In this document: positions 41,189-50,393 of the stretch, piece by piece
Layout: the number at the start of each line of letters is the position of its first letter
Position numbering within the stretch: position 1 is the first letter of the stretch
Assembly: GCF_000429645.1 (NCBI RefSeq)
Contig: NZ_KE386934.1
Coordinates: 310,001 to 374,000 of the forward strand
Direction: 5' to 3'
Length of the DNA: 64,000 nt
DNA from: Niveispirillum irakense DSM 11586
GTDB lineage: Bacteria > Pseudomonadota > Alphaproteobacteria > Azospirillales > Azospirillaceae
Notes under the pieces: model-generated
The model's database searches: none
What the model was told of the DNA's origin: nothing
Seen by the model: the letters and a program-made list of their open reading frames with translations, nothing else
Position numbers and translations under genes: made by a program

Positions 41189-41620
41189 CTAGAGTGTGGT
41201 GAAGTCGAAGGCATTATCCAGACGGGTCAGGCCGGCCTGGGGGTAATAGCTCATGGCGCCGGGGGCGGCGAGCAGCAGGCAGCGCAGGGGGCGCCCACCA
41301 TCCTCCCCAAGATCGCGGCTGGCCGCATCGCGCGTTTCCACCATCAGGCGGCGCCCGATGCCCTTGCCCTGCCACGCCTTGTCCACCGCCAGGTCGGACA
41401 GGTAGCAGCAGAAGGCGAAATCGGTGACGGATCTGGCGATGCCGACCAGTTGTCCCCCCACGCGTGCGGTGACAATCAGATTGGCGTGGCGGAGCATGGC
41501 GTCGATGCGGGCCGGATCATCGACTGGCCGCCGCTCCGCCAGACCGGAGCGGCGCAGCACATCGATAAACTCTGCGGTCCGCAGCTTTGTCTCAACGGCA
41601 TAAATAATCGCAGGCGCCAT
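41189..41620 (-). CDS. GNAT family N-acetyltransferase
   Basis: A 143-residue single-domain acetyltransferase. The acetyl-CoA loop is LAVDKAWQGKGIGRRLMVET (motif QxxGxG) and the preceding strand is CYLSDLAV. The C-terminus YYPQAGLTRLDNAFDF resembles the YhbS/PhnO-like group. The ATG at 41620 is chosen; the longer frame overlaps the LysE gene. It is the second gene of the LysE - GNAT - PhzF - LysE cluster, so it may acetylate the exported compound or a toxic analogue (inference). Confidence 0.83.
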   Translation of the reverse strand: MAPAIIYAVETKLRTAEFIDVLRRSGLAERRPVDDPARIDAMLRHANLIVTARVGGQLVGIARSVTDFAFCCYLSDLAVDKAWQGKGIGRRLMVETRDAASRDLGEDGGRPLRCLLLAAPGAMSYYPQAGLTRLDNAFDFTTL

Positions 41621-41633
41621 AAGCCGTACCCCC

Positions 41634-42248
41634 TTACAGAACAAGCAACAGGGCCGATGCCGCCGTTGCCAGACCCAACCCGCCATTGAACAGGCGCAGG
41701 CGGCGATCATCATGCAGCCAGCGCCCAACGCCCTGGCCGAACAGGGTCCAGATCAGGGTGCAGGGCATCCCGACGACCAGGAACATGCCGGTCACGGTCA
41801 GGATGCTGCCCCAATGGCCGAATTCGGGAAAACGGAAGGTGGCATGGGCGGATACAGCCATTGCCAAGCCCTTGGGATTGATGAACTGAAAGGCGGCGGC
41901 CTGCCAGAAACCAAGCGGTCGGGCACGGGACCCCGCCTCAGGCCGGCCAGCCGTGCCGATCTTCCAGGCCAGATAGAGCAGATAGGCGACACCGCCGATC
42001 TTAAGCCCCATTTCCAGCGAGGGCACCGCCCGCAGCAATGCCTCACCCCCCATGCCCGCCAGCAGCAACAGCGTACCGAAACCAGCAACAATCCCCAGCA
42101 TGTTGGGCACCGTGCGGCGGAAGCCGAAGGTGGCGCCGCTGGCCGCCAGAATCATATTGTTAGGACCCGGCGTTACCGATGTGGCGATGCAATAGGCAGC
42201 CAGTGCAAGGAGATGTTCCAGCGCCGCTTCCGTCGGTAACCCATCCAT
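41634..42248 (-). CDS. LysE/RhtB family amino acid exporter
   Basis: A 204-residue inner-membrane protein with about six helices. The motif CIATSVTPGPNNMILAASGA and the second signature AAAFQFINPKGLAMAVSAHA match LysE/RhtB. GGGGG upstream of ATG 42248 fixes the start; the TTG at 42260 is rejected. It heads a four-gene minus-strand operon and is divergent from the MocR gene with 179 bases between. It exports amino acids or small polar metabolites. Different from the LysE protein encoded at 39766-40401. Confidence 0.9.
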   Translation of the reverse strand: MDGLPTEAALEHLLALAAYCIATSVTPGPNNMILAASGATFGFRRTVPNMLGIVAGFGTLLLLAGMGGEALLRAVPSLEMGLKIGGVAYLLYLAWKIGTAGRPEAGSRARPLGFWQAAAFQFINPKGLAMAVSAHATFRFPEFGHWGSILTVTGMFLVVGMPCTLIWTLFGQGVGRWLHDDRRLRLFNGGLGLATAASALLLVL

Positions 42249-42427
42249 GATTTCCCCCAAATGTGTGGGTACAAAGAATACATAGACCGGGTTATTGTCA
42301 CAGTATCAACGACGCATTCCAGGGATACACCCGTTGCAATACGAATGTTTCGGGCTTATCCTGGCCGGAATAACAGATCACCCGTCCATTGTGACCGTGA
42401 CAATTGGAATTGCACGCAGGCTTTGCC
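42249..42427. promoter_or_regulatory. Divergent promoter region LysE / MocR
   Basis: 179 bases between divergent genes. Matches such as ATACATAGACCGGGTTATTGTCACAG contain AT-rich stretches near 42281-42300, and CACAATGGACGGGTGATC near 42383 shows no clean palindrome. MocR regulators normally bind such spacers, so it is the likely operator region. Confidence 0.45.
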
Positions 42428-43843
42428 ATGAACCAGCCCGCCACCATCGCCTGGCGTCCGGATCTGACCGGACGTCCCGGCCCGCTATACCGCGCCATTG
42501 CCACCGCGCTTGCCGATGACATTGCCGCCGGCACCCTGGCACCCGGCACGCGACTGCCCACGCATCGCGATCTGGCCTGGGAGTTGAAGGTGACGGTCGG
42601 CACCATCACCCGCGCCTATCAGGAAGCGGAGCGGCTGGGCCTGATCGGGGGAGAGGTCGGGCGCGGCACTTTCGTGCGCGACCCCAAACGGCTGGTGGAC
42701 TCGGCCCATGACAGCGCCGGCCTGCTGGCCATGGGCGGGCTGATCGACCTGTCGGTCAATGCCACGGCGCTGTGGCCTGATGCCAGTGCCCTGTCGGCCG
42801 CAACCATGAATGTGGCACAGCAGCCCGACCTGCCGTTGCTGATGTCCTATCAGACGCCCATGGGCCATCCCAGATTGCGGGCCAGCATCGCCGACTGGCT
42901 GGACCAGAGCGCCGGGCTGGAAGCCGATCCCGACCGTATCCTGCTGGCCGCCGGGGGCCAGGGCGCCATGCATGCCGCCATCGCCGCCGTCACCCGACCC
43001 GGCGATGCGCTGCTGGTGGAGCAATTAACCTATCCGGGCCTGCGATCCCTGGCGCTGCATCTGGGCCTGCGGCTGATCCCGGTGGCCATGGATGGCGACG
43101 GCCTGATCCCCGATGCGGTGGAACAGGCGGCGCGCAGCCATGGCGCCCACGTGCTTTATTGTATGCCGACGCTGCACAACCCGACCACGGCGACCATGCC
43201 GCTGGAGCGGCGGCAGGCGCTGGTCGATATCGCCCGCCGCATCGGCCTGACGCTGGTGGAGGATGATGTTTACGGGTTCCTGAAATCGCCGCCGCCGCCG
43301 CCCCTGGCAGTGCTGGGGCCCGATGTGACGCTTTATATCAGCAGCCTGTCCAAAAGCCTGTTTCCCGGCCTGCGAACGGGGTATGTCATCGCCCCCCGCC
43401 CCTTGCTGGACCGGCTGGCGACCGTGCTGCGGGCCAGCCTGCTGACCCCGGCCCATCTGGGCATGGTGGTCGCGGCTGAACTGATTGACAGCGGAGAGGC
43501 CACCCTGATCGCCCAGCGCCGCCGCCAGATGCTGGCAGAACGGCAGGCCAGGGCGCGCACCATCCTGGGGCCAGCGGGGCTGGAAGGGTCGGACCCAGCC
43601 GTCACCCATCTCTGGCGCCGGCTGCCAGACCATATCCGCCGGGATGATCTTGTGCGCGTGGCCCTGGAACGGGGCGTGAAAATCACGCCCGCCGATGCCT
43701 TTTCCGCCGGCAAGGGGGAGATCGCCAATGCCGTTCGCATCTGCCTGATGGGTGTCGACAAGCAGGAAGGTCTGGAACAGGGCCTGGATATCCTGGCCGG
43801 GCTGATGGAACATCCCGTCGCCAGCAGTGCTGCCCTGGTATAG
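42428..43843 (+). CDS. MocR-type transcriptional regulator (GntR HTH + aminotransferase)
   Basis: A 471-residue PdxR/MocR-family regulator. The N-terminal winged helix (about 20-85, GPLYRAIATALADDIAAGTL and LPTHRDLAWELKVTVGTITR) binds DNA; residues about 110-470 form an aminotransferase fold with the PLP-lysine in YISSLSKSLFPGLRTGYVIA and RAG-like residues before it. These regulators sense PLP or an aminated effector and control transport or vitamin genes. It is divergent from the LysE - GNAT - PhzF - LysE operon, the probable target. No strong RBS precedes ATG 42428. Confidence 0.88.
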   Translation: MNQPATIAWRPDLTGRPGPLYRAIATALADDIAAGTLAPGTRLPTHRDLAWELKVTVGTITRAYQEAERLGLIGGEVGRGTFVRDPKRLVDSAHDSAGLLAMGGLIDLSVNATALWPDASALSAATMNVAQQPDLPLLMSYQTPMGHPRLRASIADWLDQSAGLEADPDRILLAAGGQGAMHAAIAAVTRPGDALLVEQLTYPGLRSLALHLGLRLIPVAMDGDGLIPDAVEQAARSHGAHVLYCMPTLHNPTTATMPLERRQALVDIARRIGLTLVEDDVYGFLKSPPPPPLAVLGPDVTLYISSLSKSLFPGLRTGYVIAPRPLLDRLATVLRASLLTPAHLGMVVAAELIDSGEATLIAQRRRQMLAERQARARTILGPAGLEGSDPAVTHLWRRLPDHIRRDDLVRVALERGVKITPADAFSAGKGEIANAVRICLMGVDKQEGLEQGLDILAGLMEHPVASSAALV

Positions 43844-43860
43844 GGCCGCGCTCCCGTGCC

Positions 43861-44295
43861 TTAAACGGCCAGGGGCGTGTAAAGCACCTGCGCGGGCTGC
43901 CCCTGCCCCTGCCAGACAATGGCGAACTGGCCCAGCATTTCAGCCAGTTGCAGCGCATCGAACGGGGCCAGGTCGAAAATGGCAAAGCCCTTTTCCACCG
44001 GCCAATCCTTGGTCGCCGGCCGCATCTCCGCCGGGACGTAGTCCAGATCCTCTTCCTCGAGGATATCCTTCAACCGCACCGTTGCCGCATCGTTTTCAGC
44101 GGGCGACGCCTGCTGTGACCGGGGATTCCAGGCCGTCACGAAGACAATCTCCGCTGCCCCGCGCCGTTCCAGCAAGGCGTCGATCTCCGGATTCAGTGAC
44201 AGGACCGTGGCGGTCGCAGTGCGCTTGCCGTCCAGCACCACATAGGCCGTGCTGTTATAGGCGGGGACCAGCTTGGTCAGGTCGGGCTTGCTCAT
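43861..44295 (-). CDS. DUF3293 domain protein
   Basis: A 144-residue soluble protein with features of DUF3293: FVTAWNPRSQQASPAENDAA near the middle and LAPFDALQLAEMLGQFAIVW toward the C-terminus. The function of the family is unknown. It overlaps thiD by four bases (ATGA), so it is translated from the same mRNA, at the end of the folP-glmM-thiD block. It is convergent with the MocR gene. No signal peptide. Confidence 0.75.
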   Translation of the reverse strand: MSKPDLTKLVPAYNSTAYVVLDGKRTATATVLSLNPEIDALLERRGAAEIVFVTAWNPRSQQASPAENDAATVRLKDILEEEDLDYVPAEMRPATKDWPVEKGFAIFDLAPFDALQLAEMLGQFAIVWQGQGQPAQVLYTPLAV

Positions 44296-45092
44296 ACGAA
44301 AGGACCAACGGTGTGGGTATGGTTCAGGGGGCCGTGCCCATGACCATAGCCGGGCGCGGTGCGGATGGCGATATCAACATAGCGGCGGGCGCGGGCGACA
44401 GCGGCGACCACATCCAGCCCCTGGGCCAGCCCGGTGGCAATCGCAGATGCCAGGGTGCAGCCGGTACCATGGGTATGGCGTGTCTCCAGCCGCTCCCCCG
44501 TGAAAGGATATTCCCCGTCCGGCGTCAACAGCAGGTCGGTCAAGACCGGGCCTTCCATATGCCCGCCCTTCATCAGCACGGCAGAGGCGCCGCGCGCCAG
44601 CAGGTCGCGCCCGGCGCGGCGCATGCCGTCAATATCCTTGATCTCGATCCCGGTCAGGGCTTCCGCCTCCGGCACATTGGGGGTCAGGATGGCGGCCAGC
44701 GGGAGCAGCCGGGACAGGACGGCATCCGTAGCATCGGCATCCAGCAACCGGTGACCGCCCTTGGCCACCATCACCGGGTCAGCCACCAGCGGCACGCCCG
44801 GCGCCTTGGCCGCCAGCGTATCGGCCACGGCATGGATCACCTCCGCCGTGGCCAGCATGCCGGTTTTCACCGCATCCGCGCCCAGATCATCCAGCACCAG
44901 TTCCATCTGCTGCACAAGGAAGGGCACCGGCACCGTATGAATACCGTGGACACCCCTTGTATCCTGCGCCGTCAGCGCCGTGATCGCGGTCATGGCATAG
45001 CCGTCCAGAGCGCTGATCGCCTTGATATCAGCCTGGATACCGGCCCCGCCCCCACTATCGGACCCGGCAATGATCAGGACACGCCCCTTCAT
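44292..45092 (-). CDS. thiD: Hydroxymethylpyrimidine/phosphomethylpyrimidine kinase
   Basis: A 266-residue PfkB-fold kinase of thiamine synthesis, phosphorylating HMP and HMP-P. The start LIIAGSDSGGGAGIQADIKA, the substrate region VADPVMVAKGGHRLLDADA and the anion-hole GTHGTGCTLASAIATGLAQG with the reactive cysteine are complete. The ATG at 45092 lies five bases after glmM's stop codon. It overlaps the DUF3293 gene. Length is normal for ThiD and no ThiE domain is fused. Confidence 0.93.
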   Translation of the reverse strand: MKGRVLIIAGSDSGGGAGIQADIKAISALDGYAMTAITALTAQDTRGVHGIHTVPVPFLVQQMELVLDDLGADAVKTGMLATAEVIHAVADTLAAKAPGVPLVADPVMVAKGGHRLLDADATDAVLSRLLPLAAILTPNVPEAEALTGIEIKDIDGMRRAGRDLLARGASAVLMKGGHMEGPVLTDLLLTPDGEYPFTGERLETRHTHGTGCTLASAIATGLAQGLDVVAAVARARRYVDIAIRTAPGYGHGHGPLNHTHTVGPFV

Positions 45093-45097
45093 CTCAC

Positions 45098-46468
45098 TTA
45101 CTCCGCAGCGACGCTGCGGGTGGCTACCCGCACTGCATCGCAAATATCATCGACAACGCCGTTCACCAGCGCGTCATCCTCGCCTTCCGCCATGACGCGG
45201 ATCAGCGGTTCGGTGCCCGATTTGCGGATCAGCACCCGGCCCCGATCCTCCAGCTTGGCCTCACCCGCCGCAATGGCGGCCTTCACAGCACCGTCTTCCA
45301 GCGGACGTACGCCGGAAGCGGCATCATAGCGGACATTCTTCAGCACCTGCGGCAAAGGCTGGAAAACACGCAGCACCTCTGATGCCGGCCGGCCCGCCTT
45401 GCGGATGCAGGCCAACACCTGCAAGGCGGCCAGCAAGCCATCACCCGTGGTCGCGAAATCTGACAGCACGACATGGCCGGACTGTTCCCCGCCAACATTG
45501 AAGCCATGCTCGCGCATATGCTCCACCACATAGCGGTCGCCCACGGCGGTGCGGGCAAGCGTCAGGCCCAACCCTTTCAGGTAAAGCTCCATGCCCATAT
45601 TGGACATGACCGTGGCGACAACGCCGCCACCGCGCAGCCGGCCGCTTTCCGCCCAGCTCGCCCCGATCAGAGCCATGATCTGGTCGCCATCAATCTGGGT
45701 GCCGGTTTCATCGGCCAGGATCAGCCGGTCGGCATCGCCATCCAGGGAGATGCCGATATCGGCCTGATGCTCCACCACGGCGGCGCGCATGGCAGCCGGG
45801 GCGGTGGCGCCGCATTTGTCATTGATGTTGAAGCCATTGGGCTGGTTGAACAGGGTGACGACCTCCGCCCCCAATTCATACAGCACGCGCGGTGCCACCT
45901 TATAGGCAGCCCCATGGGCACAATCGATAACGATCTTCAGCCCATCCAGCCGCAGGCCCCGGGGGAAGCTGCTCTTCACCACCTCGATATAGCGGCCGGA
46001 CGCATCATCCATCCGCTGGGCACGGCCCAGATCACGCGGACCGGCCAGATCTTCCACGAAGGGCTGGGCAACCCGCGCCTCAATCTCCTTCTCGATCTCG
46101 TCCGATAATTTGTAGCCATCAGGGCCGAACAGCTTGATGCCATTATCCTGGAACGGGTTATGGCTGGCCGAGATCATAACCCCCAGATCGGCCCGCATGG
46201 AGCGGGTGAGCATCGCCACACCAGGCGTCGGCAACGGCCCCACCAGAATCACATCCATACCCATGGAAATGAAGCCCGCCGTCAAAGCCGGCTCCAGCAT
46301 ATAGCCGGACAGGCGGGTATCCTTGGCAATGACAACGGTATGGCGATGATCACCCCGGCGGAACTGCAAAGCCGCCGACATGGCGACCTTGAGCGCGATT
46401 TCCGCCGTCATCGGCTCGGTATTGGCGGTGCCGCGAATACCATCCGTGCCGAACATCCTACGCGCCAT
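45098..46468 (-). CDS. glmM: Phosphoglucosamine mutase
   Basis: A 456-residue enzyme converting glucosamine 6-phosphate to glucosamine 1-phosphate for UDP-GlcNAc synthesis. The active-site serine is in [20 protein letters not shown], the metal loop in [16 protein letters not shown], the sugar-binding [20 protein letters not shown] and the phosphate-binding [14 protein letters not shown] near the C-terminus are all present. The ATG at 46468 starts [13 protein letters not shown]. It follows folP and precedes thiD on the same strand. Confidence 0.96.
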   Translation of the reverse strand: MARRMFGTDGIRGTANTEPMTAEIALKVAMSAALQFRRGDHRHTVVIAKDTRLSGYMLEPALTAGFISMGMDVILVGPLPTPGVAMLTRSMRADLGVMISASHNPFQDNGIKLFGPDGYKLSDEIEKEIEARVAQPFVEDLAGPRDLGRAQRMDDASGRYIEVVKSSFPRGLRLDGLKIVIDCAHGAAYKVAPRVLYELGAEVVTLFNQPNGFNINDKCGATAPAAMRAAVVEHQADIGISLDGDADRLILADETGTQIDGDQIMALIGASWAESGRLRGGGVVATVMSNMGMELYLKGLGLTLARTAVGDRYVVEHMREHGFNVGGEQSGHVVLSDFATTGDGLLAALQVLACIRKAGRPASEVLRVFQPLPQVLKNVRYDAASGVRPLEDGAVKAAIAAGEAKLEDRGRVLIRKSGTEPLIRVMAEGEDDALVNGVVDDICDAVRVATRSVAAE

Positions 46469-46546
46469 GCTGCACTACCTCTCCACACCCGCCAGGGGTC
46501 TGTAACGGAATATCTGGGGGAAACCTACCATGCGGGAGCGCGCCCG

Positions 46547-47602
46547 TCAGGCCATCTGCAAGGCCATCCAGACGGCACGGGCCTGCACGGTGGCCGCCAC
46601 ATCATGTACGCGCACTATCTGCGCGCCCTGCCCCATCGTGTAAAGCCCTGCCGCCAGCGACCCGGCCACCCGGTCCTTCGGCAGCTCATTCCGCGACAGG
46701 GCCGCAATGAACCGCTTACGGCTGACCCCGATCAGGATCGGGCAGCCCAAGCCGTGGAAGACAGCCGTATCGGCCAGCAGATCGACATTATGATCCAGTC
46801 CCTTGCCAAAGCCGATACCGGGGTCCAGCGCAATCAGCCGGCGCGGGATACCAGCGGCCTCTGCCCTGGCGATCAGGGTTGCCAAATGGCGATAGACATC
46901 CATCGTCACATCATCATAGCAGGGATCATCCTGCATGGTGCGGGGGTCACCCTGCATATGCATCAGCACCACCGGCACCCCAGCCGACGCCGCGACGGAC
47001 AGGCTGTCTGGATCCCCGGTCAGGCCCGTTACATCATTGATGATATGAGCCCCGGCTTCCAAGGCAGCCTGCATGACCAGGGCGTGGCGGGTATCAATGG
47101 AAATCACCGCACCTGCCGCCGCCAGCGCACGGATCACCGGCGCCACCCTTGCGGCTTCTTCCGCTGGGGGAACCGGGGCGGCGCCGGGCCTTGTCGACTC
47201 ACCGCCAACATCCAGGATGTCGGCGCCCGCCGCCATCAGCGCCTTGCCATGGGCAATGGCCGCCTCAGCATTGGCATGATCGCCCCCGTCGGAAAAACTG
47301 TCCGGCGTGACATTGACGATGCCCATCACCAGGGGCTGTGTCAGGTCAAACCCGGCCCATCTCGGCAAAGCTGTCGTGAAAGGAGAGGAGGCTGCGGACA
47401 TCCCAAAATCCGCAAGCCCCACCGGATGGCGCGTCACCCTGCCATCCCCCTGACGGTCCAGCCGTTCCACACCCATGAAGGCGATACCCTCCCCCTGTAG
47501 CGGCAGGGCATGTCCCGCTGCCACCGCCCGGCGCGCGGCCTTTCCATGGATCAGGCCCAGCGGTCGGAAACAATGGTTGGGTAGCAGACGATCACTGGGC
47601 AT
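46547..47602 (-). CDS. folP: Dihydropteroate synthase with N-terminal extension
   Basis: A 351-residue folate enzyme joining pterin pyrophosphate and p-aminobenzoate. The TIM-barrel core starts only near residue 90 with PLVMGIVNVTPDSFSDGGDH, then ADILDVGGESTRPGAAPVPP, HIINDVTGLTGDP and the conserved SRKRF sequence in LIGVSRKRFIAALSRNELP. The N-terminal 85-90 residues are an extra domain rarely annotated (SDRLLPNHCFRPLGLIHGKA). The ATG at 47602 has only a poor RBS. It follows a terminator, so it may have its own promoter. Confidence 0.9.
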   Translation of the reverse strand: MPSDRLLPNHCFRPLGLIHGKAARRAVAAGHALPLQGEGIAFMGVERLDRQGDGRVTRHPVGLADFGMSAASSPFTTALPRWAGFDLTQPLVMGIVNVTPDSFSDGGDHANAEAAIAHGKALMAAGADILDVGGESTRPGAAPVPPAEEAARVAPVIRALAAAGAVISIDTRHALVMQAALEAGAHIINDVTGLTGDPDSLSVAASAGVPVVLMHMQGDPRTMQDDPCYDDVTMDVYRHLATLIARAEAAGIPRRLIALDPGIGFGKGLDHNVDLLADTAVFHGLGCPILIGVSRKRFIAALSRNELPKDRVAGSLAAGLYTMGQGAQIVRVHDVAATVQARAVWMALQMA

Positions 47603-47629
47603 GGGGAAAACCTGACAGCAACAGAGACG

Positions 47630-47660
47630 AAAAAGGGGGCCGCGATCACCACGGCCCCCG
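47630..47660 (-). terminator. Terminator after the basic unknown gene
   Basis: On the minus strand CGGGGGCCGTGGTGATCGCGGCCCCC then TTTTTCGTC: a strong GC stem and T-run between the unknown gene and folP. Confidence 0.8.
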
Positions 47661-47689
47661 ATTCCATTCGCACGATCAGAAGGGGTTTC

Positions 47690-48217
47690 TCAACCCTTGT
47701 CGCGAAGTCCCTGGGCGGTGCGATTGTCGTGCGGCGACCGGTCAAATTCGCCTTCGCGGATGAAGGCGTCCTCCGGTTCCGACGGGACCGGGTTCATCCC
47801 CTGCCCTGCCGTCGGTTCCGCCGGCGGGTGGTGGGGCTTTTCCGCCTTCGCTTTCAAGGCCAGGGCGCGCTGGGCGATGGCAACCTGACCGCGACGGGCA
47901 GGACGGCGAATATCCTCCAGCCGGCCAGCGGCACGCTTGGCACGTTGCAGGGCCGCCGCCAGCACCTGGAGTTTTTCCTTGCTGCCGCTATTGTCGCTGG
48001 GGGTCCGCTGTCCCTTCGGTTCTGCCTTGCCGCGAATCTCCCGCCGCTGACGATGGCTATGGGAACGGGCCTTGTTGCGCATTTCCCGCAGCCGACGGAT
48101 CGTATCGGCTAATTCCTTCTCCGACAGTTCCGCCAGCTTCGGATAATGGGTGGTGCTGACGGTTTCAAACTCATCGGCAGCCAGAAGACGGCGTTCAGTT
48201 CGTAGGTTCCGGGCCAA
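47690..48217 (-). CDS. Unknown basic protein with TTG start
   Basis: A 175-residue very basic, Lys/Arg/Ala-rich, helical protein with no recognised domain. The frame is long but most upstream sequence is Arg/Pro-rich and unlikely to be coding. The TTG at 48217 is chosen because AAGGAGG lies five bases upstream, giving MARNLRTERRLLAADEFETV. The middle (EKELADTIRRLREMRNKARS) is coiled-coil-like and the tail is acidic (PSEPEDAFIREGEFDRSPHD). It may bind nucleic acid or ribosomes, but that is a guess. It sits between ftsH and folP. Confidence 0.62.
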   Translation of the reverse strand: MARNLRTERRLLAADEFETVSTTHYPKLAELSEKELADTIRRLREMRNKARSHSHRQRREIRGKAEPKGQRTPSDNSGSKEKLQVLAAALQRAKRAAGRLEDIRRPARRGQVAIAQRALALKAKAEKPHHPPAEPTAGQGMNPVPSEPEDAFIREGEFDRSPHDNRTAQGLRDKG

Positions 48218-48301
48218 TTCAGCCTCCTTGTCTGTCGGTTGCGTTCTTATTGAAAACGCACGAGAGGGCCGAAGCGCCCGAAATAAAACGGCATGCACGA
48301 A

Positions 48302-48336
48302 GAAAAACCCCCTGGTCGCAGGACCAGGGGGCTGAA
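48302..48336 (-). terminator. Intrinsic terminator of ftsH
   Basis: CCCCCTGGTC and GACCAGGGGG form a perfect 10-bp stem, followed on the minus strand by TTTTTCTTCG. Confidence 0.85.
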
Positions 48337-48362
48337 AAGCGTGTGAACTTGTAAGGGCAGCA

Positions 48363-50288
48363 TCAGACGCCGGGCTGCGGCTCCGGCTCCCCGCCACCCG
48401 TGGTGGGAACGGAGGATCGGCGACCACCAGCGCTCTTCGGCGGCTCTGCCACCGGCGGACGCGGGGCCGGCGGGTCGGTGCGAACAATATCGTCACCGCG
48501 CATCAGCGCCCGGACTTCGTCACCCGACAGGGTTTCATATTCCAGGAGTGCTTCGGACACCTTGTGCAGGTCGTCCAGATGCGTGGTCAGCAGATGACGG
48601 GCCTGCGCTTCGCCTTCTTCGATCAGACGACGGATTTCCTCGTCGATGAGCTGCGATGTCGCTTCAGACACGTTCTGCTGCTGCGCCACGGAATGGCCCA
48701 GGAAGACTTCCTGTTCATTCGCATTGTAGCGGACACGGCCCAGCTTATCGCTCATGCCATATTCCGCCACCATGGCGCGGGCCCAGCGGGTAGCCTGCTG
48801 GATGTCGCTGGCGGCACCCGTGGTCACGTTCTCCGGCCCGAAGATGATCTCCTCAGCCACACGACCGCCGAACAGCACCGCCAGACGCGATTCCATCTCG
48901 CGCTTGGTATAGTTCGTCCGGTCGCGCTCCGGCAGGTTCATGGTCACGCCCAGGGCGCGGCCACGCGGGATGATCGTGACCTTATGCAGTGGATCATATT
49001 CCGGCACCATCAGGGAAACCAGCGCATGGCCGGCCTCATGATAGGCGGTCAGCTTCTTTTCCTTCTCGGTCATGACCATGGAACGGCGCTCCGCCCCCAT
49101 CATGACCTTGTCCTTCGCAGCTTCGAAATCAGCCATACCGACGACGCGCTTGCCGGCACGGGCCGCCAGCAGGGCCGCTTCATTGACCAGATTGGCCAGA
49201 TCAGCACCGGAGAAGCCGGGGGTGCCACGGGCGATGATCTTCGGGTCCACGTCGGGTGCCAGCGGCACCTTGCGCATATGGACCTTCACGATCTTCTCGC
49301 GGCCCAACACGTCGGGATTGGGCACCACGACCTGACGGTCGAAACGACCGGGACGCAGCAGAGCCGGGTCCAGCACGTCAGGACGGTTGGTGGCGGCGAT
49401 CAGGATCACGCCCTCATTCGCCTCAAAACCATCCATCTCGACCAGAAGCTGGTTCAGCGTCTGCTCACGCTCATCATTGCCACCGCCCAGGCCGGCGCCG
49501 CGATGGCGACCCACCGCGTCAATTTCGTCGATGAAGATGATGCAGGGGGCGTTCTTCTTGCCCTGCTCGAACATGTCGCGCACGCGGGATGCACCGACAC
49601 CAACGAACATTTCCACGAAGTCAGAGCCGGAAATGGTGAAGAAGGGCACATTGGCTTCGCCGGCGACCGCACGGGCGGTCAGGGTCTTACCCGTACCCGG
49701 CGGGCCCACCAGCAGCACGCCCTTCGGGATTTTACCGCCCAGACGCTGGAACTTCTGCGGGTCCTTCAGGAAGTCAACGACCTCCTCCAGTTCCTGCTTG
49801 GCCTCGTCGATACCCGCCACATCGTCAAAGGTGACGCGACCGACCTTTTCCGTCAGCAGGCGGGCACGGGACTTGCCGAAGCCCATGGCCTTGCCGCCAC
49901 CACCCTGCATCTGGCGCATGAAGAAAATCCAGACGCCGATCAGCAGCAACATGGGGAACCAGCTCAGCAGGATGCTGAACAGGGAGGGGTTATTATCCTC
50001 CTGGACGACATTGACCCGGACATTCTTATCGACCAGCCGGTCCGCCACGTTGCTGCCCTGCGGCGCAATCGTGGTGAAGCCGCGCCCGTCGGACGTCGTA
50101 CCGGAAATCTGATCGCCCTTGATCGTCACGGCCGTGACCGCGCCGCGATCGACCTCTGCCAAGAGTTCGCTATAGGCCAGACCCGATTGGGTCGAGCGGG
50201 TGGACGAGGTCTGGAACAGGTTGAACAGGGCGATCAACAGCACCCCGATCACCAGCCACAGCGCCAGATTTTTACCGAAATTGTTCAC
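48363..50288 (-). CDS. ftsH: ATP-dependent zinc metalloprotease FtsH
   Basis: A 641-residue membrane protease. Two N-terminal helices ([19 protein letters not shown] and [20 protein letters not shown]) flank a periplasmic domain. The AAA module has Walker [21 protein letters not shown], Walker [15 protein letters not shown] and the second region [20 protein letters not shown]. The zinc site is [19 protein letters not shown] Pro-rich tail ends the protein. The start is a GTG at 50288 with GAAAGGCG upstream. It follows tilS by 105 bases. It degrades unfolded and regulatory membrane proteins and, in many bacteria, LpxC. Confidence 0.97.
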   Translation of the reverse strand: MNNFGKNLALWLVIGVLLIALFNLFQTSSTRSTQSGLAYSELLAEVDRGAVTAVTIKGDQISGTTSDGRGFTTIAPQGSNVADRLVDKNVRVNVVQEDNNPSLFSILLSWFPMLLLIGVWIFFMRQMQGGGGKAMGFGKSRARLLTEKVGRVTFDDVAGIDEAKQELEEVVDFLKDPQKFQRLGGKIPKGVLLVGPPGTGKTLTARAVAGEANVPFFTISGSDFVEMFVGVGASRVRDMFEQGKKNAPCIIFIDEIDAVGRHRGAGLGGGNDEREQTLNQLLVEMDGFEANEGVILIAATNRPDVLDPALLRPGRFDRQVVVPNPDVLGREKIVKVHMRKVPLAPDVDPKIIARGTPGFSGADLANLVNEAALLAARAGKRVVGMADFEAAKDKVMMGAERRSMVMTEKEKKLTAYHEAGHALVSLMVPEYDPLHKVTIIPRGRALGVTMNLPERDRTNYTKREMESRLAVLFGGRVAEEIIFGPENVTTGAASDIQQATRWARAMVAEYGMSDKLGRVRYNANEQEVFLGHSVAQQQNVSEATSQLIDEEIRRLIEEGEAQARHLLTTHLDDLHKVSEALLEYETLSGDEVRALMRGDDIVRTDPPAPRPPVAEPPKSAGGRRSSVPTTGGGEPEPQPGV

Positions 50289-50393
50289 GTCACACGCCTT
50301 TCATCCACCGCACCCCGGTTCAGGTGGCTGGCGCCGCGATGGCTTCTCCCTAAAGAGCCTCCGTCAGGCGCCCCCCAACCAGGGAACATCCCA

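Noticed and set aside
46160-47500. 446-codon open frame on the plus strand
   Set aside because: Antisense to glmM and folP; shadow composition.
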